IMG/VR virus record: IMGVR_UViG_3300027754_000064
Span: 24,117-88,116 of that record
Strand: one strand, 5' to 3'
Source: a virus
DNA length: 64,000 nt
The position numbers were made by a program, and so were the translations under genes. Each line of letters opens with the position of its first letter. Within the stretch, counting starts at the first letter, position 1. The notes below the pieces were generated by a model. It was given only the letters and a program-made list of their open reading frames with translations. It was not told the origin of the DNA and did not search any database. Positions 58,458 through 64,000 of the stretch are shown here, in pieces.

Positions 58458-58489
58458 AAATGTAATCTTCTCAATTACATTTATTTATC
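58456..58489 (-). promoter_or_regulatory. Late promoter overlapping start-codon-sequestering inverted repeat
   Basis: Perfect 11-bp inverted repeat ATAAATGTAAT / ATTACATTTAT with a 7-nt loop. The late box GATAAATA (58489-58482) overlaps the 5' arm, and the 3' arm runs into the ATG at 58457. A late transcript starting near 58475 would lack the 5' arm. Confidence 0.65.
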
Positions 58490-58496
58490 ACAAATA

Positions 58497-59180
58497 TCAG
58501 ATGAATTGCATGTAGTACTGTTCTACCCTATTAAACCACTTGTCTGTATAGGTATCAAAATCAGCACCTTCAAGAATAAATTCTTGATATTCATTGGCCG
58601 CTGAACACATAAAAATAACGCCTTTGCGTATTTTTGTGCCATATACTTCATTATGAGCATTAGCATATGCTGCTAACTGAACAAAATAATCTTCAATCCA
58701 TTCACGCTTTTTAGGCTTGTTGGTTTGTTTGTGATCCATAATAGATTCACTACCTTCATGCAACCCTACCAAGTCTGTTGTACCAGCATAAATTTTAGGA
58801 AAATACAATGATACTTCTGTTCCCCAAAATTCATTACACTTGCTTAGTCCCTGATCAATGATTGACCTAGCCATCAGATGACTTTGAATGCTGTATGGAT
58901 TACTACCAGGTTCACCTATTACACCTGTTTTGATATAGTCTTCAAGCCATTTGTGCATCCTTGTACCACGACCAGCCGCTTCAGTAGTAATCTCTTGGGC
59001 TTTGGCATGTCCTACACGCCTACGCCAATTAGCTAGTGCTTGTTTACTTTCTTCTGATTTTGTTGCATCTAATATAGTAGTAACACTAGGGAGTTTTTCT
59101 CCATCAGGTGTTGCATATTTTCTACTACCATCAACTGTGGCTCTTTCAAGGGCTTTATATTTAAATTTTTCTACTATCAT
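58497..59180 (-). CDS. RecB-family PD-(D/E)XK exonuclease-like protein
   Basis: 227 residues. Nuclease motifs in order: RGTRMHKWLE (His76), TEVSLY (Glu122), GTTDLVG (Asp136), SIMDHKQTNK (Asp149-x-Lys151) and YFVQLAAYANA (Gln168). This is the PDDEXK_1/RecB C-terminal pattern. Such stand-alone exonucleases are common in aquatic T4-like phages and may process DNA ends in recombination or host DNA breakdown. Its ATG overlaps the end of the IscA-like gene by 4 nt. Only two cysteines are evident, so the four-Cys Fe-S site of AddB/Cas4 is absent. Confidence 0.88.
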   Translation of the reverse strand: MIVEKFKYKALERATVDGSRKYATPDGEKLPSVTTILDATKSEESKQALANWRRRVGHAKAQEITTEAAGRGTRMHKWLEDYIKTGVIGEPGSNPYSIQSHLMARSIIDQGLSKCNEFWGTEVSLYFPKIYAGTTDLVGLHEGSESIMDHKQTNKPKKREWIEDYFVQLAAYANAHNEVYGTKIRKGVIFMCSAANEYQEFILEGADFDTYTDKWFNRVEQYYMQFI

Positions 59181-59497
59181 ATTCTAAAACTTTCGCCGCA
59201 TCCGCAACGATCTTTTTCCAGAGGGTTAATAAATTCAAAACCTTCATTTAGTCCTTGTTTGGCATAATCTACGGTTAACCCTTTTAAATAAACTATATCT
59301 TTAGGGCTTACCCAAATCATTACACCTTGAGATTCATATACAGCATAGGTAGAATCAGGTTGGTCTATGAATTCTAGTGTGTAAGCTAGACCACTACATC
59401 CAGTAGTTTTCACGCCTACTTTAATTCCTAGACCTTTTCCTCTTTTTTCTAAAAAATATTTTATTTTATCGGCTGCAAACGGAGTAGCACTTATCAT
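59177..59497 (-). CDS. IscA/HesB-like iron-sulfur cluster carrier
   Basis: 106 residues, a full A-type carrier domain. The three cluster cysteines are present: C34 in TTGCSGLAY and C98, C100 in CGCGESF. VSPKDIVYLKGLTVDY and EGFEFINPL are family motifs. These proteins carry Fe-S clusters to apo-enzymes. It lies in a tight run with overlaps of 4 nt on both sides (111-residue gene, then iscA-like, then nuclease). The phage could use it to mature its own Fe-S enzyme or redirect host clusters. Confidence 0.92.
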   Translation of the reverse strand: MISATPFAADKIKYFLEKRGKGLGIKVGVKTTGCSGLAYTLEFIDQPDSTYAVYESQGVMIWVSPKDIVYLKGLTVDYAKQGLNEGFEFINPLEKDRCGCGESFRI

Positions 59498-59829
59498 GTT
59501 TGCATATTAGCGGCAGCTTGGTTTGCCATTTGTTTAACAATTTGGTTATTTTGTTCTTGATCAGGTGCTTCGGGAGTACCCATATCCTTAAATACTATTT
59601 TATCTGATTGGATGTTGCTAATTATCTTATTGAGTGGTGGTTTTTTAATCATTTTGTATAGATCAGTTTTATCTAATACTATATCATATTTCTGAAGATA
59701 TTGCAATAGTTCATCCGTAGTCATTTCAGGATCAGTTTTACCATTTAATAAATCGGTATGTAACTGATCCGAAACTGCAATTAATTTTACTACTAACGGG
59801 TCAATACCATCTAATTCAAAGAGGCGCAT
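59494..59829 (-). CDS. Conserved T4-like phage protein (MRLFELDG family)
   Basis: 111 residues. Helical (DPLVVKLIAVSDQLHTDLLNGKTDPEMTTDELLQYLQKYDIVLDKTDLYKMIKKPPLNKIISNIQ), with a polar Gln/Asn-rich tail. The MRL-E/D-L start is like that of its upstream neighbour. Similar small proteins occur in the same place in marine T4-like phages. Function unknown; a virion or scaffold-associated role is possible. Confidence 0.6.
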   Translation of the reverse strand: MRLFELDGIDPLVVKLIAVSDQLHTDLLNGKTDPEMTTDELLQYLQKYDIVLDKTDLYKMIKKPPLNKIISNIQSDKIVFKDMGTPEAPDQEQNNQIVKQMANQAAANMQT

Positions 59830-59831
59830 AC

Positions 59832-60545
59832 TTACCTCTTTGCTCGTCCAACTCCACCGACAGGTTGTGGCTCAGGAGGTTCAATTTCTTCTCCCGCTTC
59901 AGCACCTAAATCAGCGCCGATATCTGCACCCATTTCTGCGCCTACATCAGCACCAATATCTGCTCCCATTTGTGCATCATCAACTGGTGGTTCATTAAAA
60001 GCCATTCCAGCTTCTTGACCAGTTAAACCATTAACTGCGGATTTTAATCCTGCCATTGACTCTTTTAAAGTAGCACTTAGCGCATCTAGCTGCTGAGATA
60101 CTTGGTCATTGAATGATTGACTTTCATTAACACCAATCTCGCTTTCAATACTAGAAACTAATGCAGGTAATTCCTTAACTTGCATTTGCCCCACTTCTTC
60201 TAGCATTTTCTGAACAGTGTCTACTAAATCCTGTGCGGCTAAGTAAACTTGTGATTCTTCTATTTTCTCATTCTCTACTACAATTCTTGTAGCAGGTCTT
60301 GATGCTAATTGGTTATGATGAGTAACCAATGCCTGTTCCATAAATACTAATTTCATATAAGATGGATTAGACTGATCTTTGTAAAAATCAGGTGATTGTT
60401 TAGCCTCATTAGCTAATGAGCGTACCTTCTTTAGCATTGATTTAGTTTCATTCAATGACATTTTATTAAGGTTAAATGCCATTTTATAATTTTCTTTCAA
60501 TGCTTGGGCAGCATGAACTTTGTTGTTTAAGTCGTTTAATCTCAT
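59832..60545 (-). CDS. Coiled-coil scaffold-like phage protein
   Basis: 237 residues from ATG 60545; the in-frame TTG at 60560 has no ribosome site. Long helical coiled-coil core (MSLNETKSMLKKVRSLANEAKQ, ENEKIEESQVYLAAQDLVDTVQKMLEEVGQMQVKELPALVSSIESEIG), then a Met/Ala/Gly/Asp low-complexity region with repeats of MGADIGADVGAE and a basic RAKR end. The E-N-E-x-IEESQV...LPALV.SI..EIG pattern is conserved in marine T4-like phages. A prohead core or scaffold role is likely but unproven. Confidence 0.6.
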   Translation of the reverse strand: MRLNDLNNKVHAAQALKENYKMAFNLNKMSLNETKSMLKKVRSLANEAKQSPDFYKDQSNPSYMKLVFMEQALVTHHNQLASRPATRIVVENEKIEESQVYLAAQDLVDTVQKMLEEVGQMQVKELPALVSSIESEIGVNESQSFNDQVSQQLDALSATLKESMAGLKSAVNGLTGQEAGMAFNEPPVDDAQMGADIGADVGAEMGADIGADLGAEAGEEIEPPEPQPVGGVGRAKR

Positions 60546-60571
60546 AGTTTTTGGTTCCAAACTTTATATAG

Positions 60572-60579
60572 TATTTATC
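60572..60579 (-). promoter_or_regulatory. T4-type late promoter
   Basis: GATAAATA (GATAAATACTATA) 26 nt before ATG 60545 of the scaffold-like gene. Confidence 0.5.
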
Positions 60580-60590
60580 ATATTGGCTAT

Positions 60591-61067
60591 TTATTTTGTT
60601 CTTTCAGCAAATTGCCGTATTTGCCAAATTTTAGAATCATTAACATACCTATCAAATTCTTTTATCATAAGTTTTCTTTTTTCTTGTTCTTCTGTTAATT
60701 TAGCCAAATAAATTATTTTTGAATTCAAATCTTTAGTCTTTTTTATCAATTTCCTATGCATTTCAATTGATACATCTATACCAGTTATCATACGGTCTAA
60801 GTGAGCAATTCTGTCAGCCGTCTGAATTTTATTTCTTTTTTCAAATATGCACCAAGTCATAGCATGTTTCGCTGAAGAAAATACCAAAGAATCGTCATTG
60901 GTTTTACTATTAACTACGCAACCATGTTGATGGTTATACAATGTATAGGTGTTAAAGACCTGATACGAACCGTCATCATTTCTAAAAATAGAAATGCCAC
61001 CTGATCCGTGTAAAAATTCTTTAGAAAAGAAATCATTTAATTTGGCTATAGCCTTTTTGTCATCCAT
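60591..61067 (-). CDS. Conserved T4-like phage protein
   Basis: 158 residues. N-terminal GGISIFRNDDGSYQVFNTYTLY, then SSAKHAMTWCIFEKRNKIQTADRIAHLDRMITGIDVSIEMHRKLIKKTKDL (helical), YLAKLTEEQEKRKLMIKEFDRYVNDSKIWQIRQF. The order of motifs is that of a protein conserved in marine T4-like phages. It overlaps the upstream gene by 8 nt. Function unknown; probably structural or assembly by neighbourhood. Confidence 0.65.
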   Translation of the reverse strand: MDDKKAIAKLNDFFSKEFLHGSGGISIFRNDDGSYQVFNTYTLYNHQHGCVVNSKTNDDSLVFSSAKHAMTWCIFEKRNKIQTADRIAHLDRMITGIDVSIEMHRKLIKKTKDLNSKIIYLAKLTEEQEKRKLMIKEFDRYVNDSKIWQIRQFAERTK

Positions 61068-61515
61068 GATGTACTGTAAAATATATGTTTTTTAATTCAG
61101 GAGAAGCGTCTAAAAAAGATGGAAGTTTGTTCCATTCTGTTCCGCATAATATCATAGGAACACCATCGCAATCTCCGTATAATGCGCCCAATTCTGTTAC
61201 ACCATCATCAAACACACTTGGGTGCTGTACATCAAAGTCAAATGTCCAACATGGATATAATTCGTTTTCTATCTGTTCAAATAAAAACCCAAAATTCTCA
61301 AAATTATCAAACCTAATTTCTATCTTAGAAGGCATGTTAATTATCTCAGGCTGTGACCTTAGTGATATGACTTGTAATACTGTATCAAAATTGCACTGAG
61401 TATTTCTTTTTTGAACCCACTCATTCAAATCTTGACCTTCATTAGGTCTAGATCGGTTTAATACTCCAGTATGTGTAATATCAAACATTGTGTAACAAGA
61501 AATTCTATAACTCAT
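61060..61515 (-). CDS. Conserved T4-like phage protein, leaderless late mRNA likely
   Basis: 151 residues from ATG 61515; the ATG at 61521 overlaps the late promoter box itself. MSYRISCYTMFDITHTGV, WVQKRNTQCNFDTVLQVISLRSQPEII, YPCWTFDFDVQHPSVFDDGVTELGALYGDCDGVPMILCGTEW. The motif series is well conserved in marine T4-like phages. Function unknown. TATAAATA ends 5 nt before the chosen start and there is no Shine-Dalgarno site. Confidence 0.7.
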   Translation of the reverse strand: MSYRISCYTMFDITHTGVLNRSRPNEGQDLNEWVQKRNTQCNFDTVLQVISLRSQPEIINMPSKIEIRFDNFENFGFLFEQIENELYPCWTFDFDVQHPSVFDDGVTELGALYGDCDGVPMILCGTEWNKLPSFLDASPELKNIYFTVHHG

Positions 61516-61520
61516 ACACA

Positions 61521-61528
61521 TATTTATA
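61521..61528 (-). promoter_or_regulatory. T4-type late promoter (consensus), leaderless arrangement
   Basis: Perfect TATAAATA, 5 nt before ATG 61515, immediately downstream of the terminator at 61534-61563. Confidence 0.7.
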
Positions 61529-61533
61529 ATGGT

Positions 61534-61563
61534 AAAAAACCCGAGAATAAATCTCGGGTTTTT
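61534..61563 (-). terminator. Intrinsic terminator
   Basis: Hairpin ACCCGAGA-loop-TCTCGGGT flanked by A and T runs on both sides, after the 136-residue gene. It separates that gene from the next late unit. Confidence 0.88.
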
Positions 61564-61581
61564 GATACATTGAAACTAAAA

Positions 61582-61992
61582 TTAGTTACTGAATGTAGCT
61601 GATGCACTACCAGTTGTAGTATTAGCAACTGAGGCTTGTGTCAATGCTGCGTTAACAGCAGCAACGATATTAGCGTTAGCACCTAATGAATTGTCGATTG
61701 CCCATGCACCTGTTGGGTACACTGCGAAAGCCAATGTGTTTGTGCTTGCATCGTTGTACTCATAGATATAAACAGTAGCTAATTGCTGAACTGTTTGTAC
61801 AATGAGGTTAACTTGAGTTGTGCTGAATGATGTACCACTAGCTGCCAAAACTGTGAAATAATCTAACTTTGGACCTTGTGGCTGAACTGTTACGTTAGCT
61901 GTTACTGCATTAACTGCACCAACGGTATACGCAGGTGCGTCAAAGTTCATTACTGGTTGATAGTCACCATGTGTACGGGTGAATTGTGCCAT
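61582..61992 (-). CDS. Small conserved virion protein
   Basis: 136 residues (MAQFTRTHGDYQPVMNFDAPAYTVGAVNAVTANVTVQPQGPKLDYFTV..., VNLIVQTVQQLATVYIYEYND, LAFAVYPTGAW). The VTVQPQGPKLD and QLATVYIYEY motifs mark a small structural protein common in marine T4-like phages. It has its own late promoter (62044-62037), a predicted 38-nt leader with a weak 5' hairpin and an AAGGAATT ribosome site, and its own terminator. It is a strong single-gene late unit, so an abundant virion protein is likely. Confidence 0.65.
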   Translation of the reverse strand: MAQFTRTHGDYQPVMNFDAPAYTVGAVNAVTANVTVQPQGPKLDYFTVLAASGTSFSTTQVNLIVQTVQQLATVYIYEYNDASTNTLAFAVYPTGAWAIDNSLGANANIVAAVNAALTQASVANTTTGSASATFSN

Positions 61993-62036
61993 TTTAAAAT
62001 TCCTTATATTTGTTGAGACCTACTGTCCCATACAAT

Positions 62037-62044
62037 TATTTATG
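62037..62044 (-). promoter_or_regulatory. T4-type late promoter
   Basis: CATAAATA upstream of the 136-residue virion gene. The predicted leader begins with GGGAC-loop-GTCTC near its 5' end. Confidence 0.55.
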
Positions 62045-62070
62045 CCAGTTACAAAAAATATCGGTTTTGA

Positions 62071-63231
62071 CTATGCTCTTCCAGCCAAATTCTGTCTACT
62101 AAAGCCCATTCTATCCACAAACTTAAGCCCATTAGAAACGAATCCTTCTTGGGTTTGTGTACCATCTTGCAGGTATCCTTTTACAGGACTGGCTTCAGCG
62201 GCTTTGTTTAGTTGCTGAACTACATTCATCTTAAGATTGTATATGTCTATCCATATAGTAAATGCCCCAATTAAGCCTTCTTCGTTGGCTTGTAGATGTT
62301 CATCTATCTTAGCCCGCATCTTATCAGTCATTGGTCTAGATTTAACAAATTCCATAAATCCTTCTAGTAAATTACTTAAATCTCCTTGAACGATTCGTTT
62401 ATTAACATAAACTGTAAACAACTGATTAAATGTATTTCTAGCCTGAGGGGCAGTATTCATTAACTGTTGAACTGCTTGACCATATTTTGCTATATCTTGT
62501 TTGGCTTTTGCTAATAATTTTTGATCCAACTTTAAGTTAGGAGTGACAGGCATCTTACTAGGAATGATAGCAACATTGCTGTTGTTCTTAAGTTGTCCTA
62601 TTGTCCCGTCTAGTGGTACAGCAGAATCAGTGTTAGGTGCTTCAGGTTCTATATACTGATGTACTGCAATGCCAGCAGTTTTGCCTGCCATTAATTTACC
62701 AGTTTCACTATCAACATCCACGGTATATGTTATACCATTAGGATTGGCTTTAAATTTATACAAACCATTGTTATCTGTTAATGGTTGGCTGAATAGTAAA
62801 TCTCCCCAATAATATCCTTGGGTACCTGCGCTTGCCTTTTCTAAACCGGGCCATATTTCAGCTATTAGTTTATGCAAATCAGAACGATCTACTTCACGGG
62901 CTAAATCATATTCTCTGAATTGTTGAGGACTATAAACTTGTCTGCCTGTACCGTCTTTTTTATTAAACATATGCTTGTCCATGATGCTAAATCTACCTTT
63001 AGAATCACGGCCAAATATAAGCGCAGGGTACCCATCCCACTTAATAGTAACAGTTTTTGGATTTGAAACTGTTTTTACGATTGCATCTACTGCTCTTTGA
63101 GCACCCTGAACATCTCCCAAAAATATCAAATCTTCAGGATGGTCCAAGTGCCCTTTATCTTCTGTCAACGGAGGTATAGATAAAGTCTCTAACTTATTTC
63201 TAAGAGAGGCTAAAGACTCGGAAAGATTCAT
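62071..63231 (-). CDS. KxDG nucleotidyltransferase-like phage protein
   Basis: 386 residues. HLDHPEDLIFLGD, then VTIKWDGYPALIFGRDSKGRF with KWDG at 64-67, which matches motif I (KxDG) of covalent nucleotidyltransferases (DNA/RNA ligases). Arg75 may be the following conserved Arg, and GYYWGDLLF is a possible motif III. It resembles a widespread phage family of unknown function with the same KWDG core (DUF6267-like, from memory). C-terminal half helical (EGFMEFVKSRPMTDKMRAKIDEH). It overlaps the upstream gene by ATGA. Ligase-like chemistry is an inference. Confidence 0.65.
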   Translation of the reverse strand: MNLSESLASLRNKLETLSIPPLTEDKGHLDHPEDLIFLGDVQGAQRAVDAIVKTVSNPKTVTIKWDGYPALIFGRDSKGRFSIMDKHMFNKKDGTGRQVYSPQQFREYDLAREVDRSDLHKLIAEIWPGLEKASAGTQGYYWGDLLFSQPLTDNNGLYKFKANPNGITYTVDVDSETGKLMAGKTAGIAVHQYIEPEAPNTDSAVPLDGTIGQLKNNSNVAIIPSKMPVTPNLKLDQKLLAKAKQDIAKYGQAVQQLMNTAPQARNTFNQLFTVYVNKRIVQGDLSNLLEGFMEFVKSRPMTDKMRAKIDEHLQANEEGLIGAFTIWIDIYNLKMNVVQQLNKAAEASPVKGYLQDGTQTQEGFVSNGLKFVDRMGFSRQNLAGRA

Positions 63232-64000
63232 TTTTGACCCCAGTATTTTACTGGTTTCTTTTTACTTTCTGTTACTCGTGATGCCCATGAATCACTTGGA
63301 GCATTACTAGCCGGTGCTGCTGGTTTTGCTGCTGCAGGACTACTAGCGGGTTGCTGAGTAGGTTGAGGTTGATTAGATTGTTGCGGCGGTGTATCTTGGG
63401 AATATGAGACAGCATACAAATCATTTGCTAATTTTGTAAGTGCTGCTTTGCCTTTGTCTTTACTATATGTATCCTCTACATTTTTAATTAAACTCATAAT
63501 ATGTTTAACTGAATTGGCATCACCAAAACTAGTGCCAGTCATATATTGTTTAACCCATTTTGTCAAAAATTGAGATATAGTTTCTGCGCCTGCTGCGGGT
63601 TGATTTGGATTAGTAGGACTGGCTGTGTGAGCTTGTCCGGTTGGTGTCTGTGTAACCGTACCACCGGTGCTAGACGAAGATGCCGGGCTTGTTCCAGCAG
63701 GGGCTGTAGAAGGAGTACCTCCTCCTAATTGATTTACCATGCTTCCCCAAGGATCTTCATTTATAATGCTTTCAAAAATTGCATTTAATTTATCATAAGT
63801 AGAACTTTCACTAAACCCTGCTCGGCGCATTTGTGCAATCTGTGCAGGGGTCCTTTTGTCTGCTGCAAAAGTCTTTTTGTTTGGTGGAGGCATGTTAGCC
63901 ACCCGTTTATCCCTAGCTACATTGTTCTGCATAGACTTTACTTGCATGGCATGTATTGGAGTATTGCCAATGGTAGGTCTACTTGGAGGCGCTGTAGTAG
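63228..64000 (-). CDS. Pro/Ala/Ser-rich phage protein, N-terminus beyond right edge
   Basis: The frame stays open to the right edge (…RPTIGNTPIHAMQVKSMQNN), so the true start is probably outside; an internal ATG at 63947 would give 239 residues. ADKRTPAQIAQMRRAGFSE, a helical part (TISQFLTKWVKQYMTGTSF, VKHIMSLIKNVEDTYSKDKGKAALTKLANDLYAV) between two Pro/Ala/Ser/Thr/Gln-rich linkers, and a basic end KKKPVKYWGQK. No domain recognised. It is translationally coupled to the KxDG gene. Confidence 0.55.
   Translation of the reverse strand, partial: TTAPPSRPTIGNTPIHAMQVKSMQNNVARDKRVANMPPPNKKTFAADKRTPAQIAQMRRAGFSESSTYDKLNAIFESIINEDPWGSMVNQLGGGTPSTAPAGTSPASSSSTGGTVTQTPTGQAHTASPTNPNQPAAGAETISQFLTKWVKQYMTGTSFGDANSVKHIMSLIKNVEDTYSKDKGKAALTKLANDLYAVSYSQDTPPQQSNQPQPTQQPASSPAAAKPAAPASNAPSDSWASRVTESKKKPVKYWGQK

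Noticed and set aside
1-64000. tRNA genes, integrase, att sites, insertion sequences
   Set aside because: No cloverleaf-like sequence in the short gaps and no recombinase or transposase motifs; coding density leaves little room.

Overview
The window is part of the genome of a T4-like contractile-tailed phage (a myovirus of Caudoviricetes). The evidence is recognisable T4-type proteins: tail sheath (gp18), tail tube (gp19), tail tube initiator-like (gp54), neck proteins (gp13-like, gp14-like), tail completion (gp15), head completion nuclease (gp4), a small-terminase candidate (gp16), clamp loader (gp44), dNMP kinase (gp1), a GroES/gp31-like co-chaperonin, and many copies of a T4-type late promoter (NATAAATA). 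PhoH, MazG, Nudix, an IscA-like protein, a GH19 endolysin and many small proteins that resemble conserved marine cyanophage/pelagiphage genes place it among aquatic T4-like phages. The DNA is AT-rich. The host cannot be told from the sequence. No tRNA, integrase, transposase or CRISPR array was seen.

Layout. 1-18.7 kb (minus strand): a long fibre/adhesin locus, with glycine-rich, Fn3/Ig-like, collagen-like and beta-repeat fibre proteins, two copies of a small MAHYAF family protein set between fibres, and three small structural-type genes at its upstream end. 18.86-19.64 kb (plus): phoH. 19.66-24 kb (minus): replication and physiology genes (gp44, a Bax-inhibitor-1 membrane protein, a GroES-like protein, a short DnaE-like protein, and small conserved genes). 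24-36.3 kb (minus): virion proteins, a GH19 lysin and a 2620-residue fibre with about 1400 residues of proline-free Gly-X-Y repeat. 36.4-49.9 kb (minus, with one plus-strand zinc protein): head/tail morphogenesis from gp13 and gp18/gp19 to gp4 and gp16-like, plus gp1 and MazG. 49.9-53.5 kb (plus): gp14-like, gp15 and a Nudix hydrolase. 53.5-64 kb (minus): a coiled-coil membrane protein, virion proteins, another fibre, a RecB-family nuclease, an IscA-like carrier, scaffold-like proteins, a KxDG nucleotidyltransferase-like protein and a right-truncated gene. No gap between genes exceeds 300 bases.

Regulation is the most unusual aspect. Several late genes have NATAAATA only 4-5 nt before the start codon and no Shine-Dalgarno site, which predicts leaderless late mRNAs. 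At several other genes the late promoter lies inside the 5' arm or loop of an inverted repeat whose 3' arm covers the ribosome binding site or start codon. Read-through RNA would then be translationally closed, while RNA started at the late promoter would be open. The neighbouring gene 1 has the mirror arrangement, with an early-type -10 box inside its hairpin. Five intrinsic terminators separate the modules.
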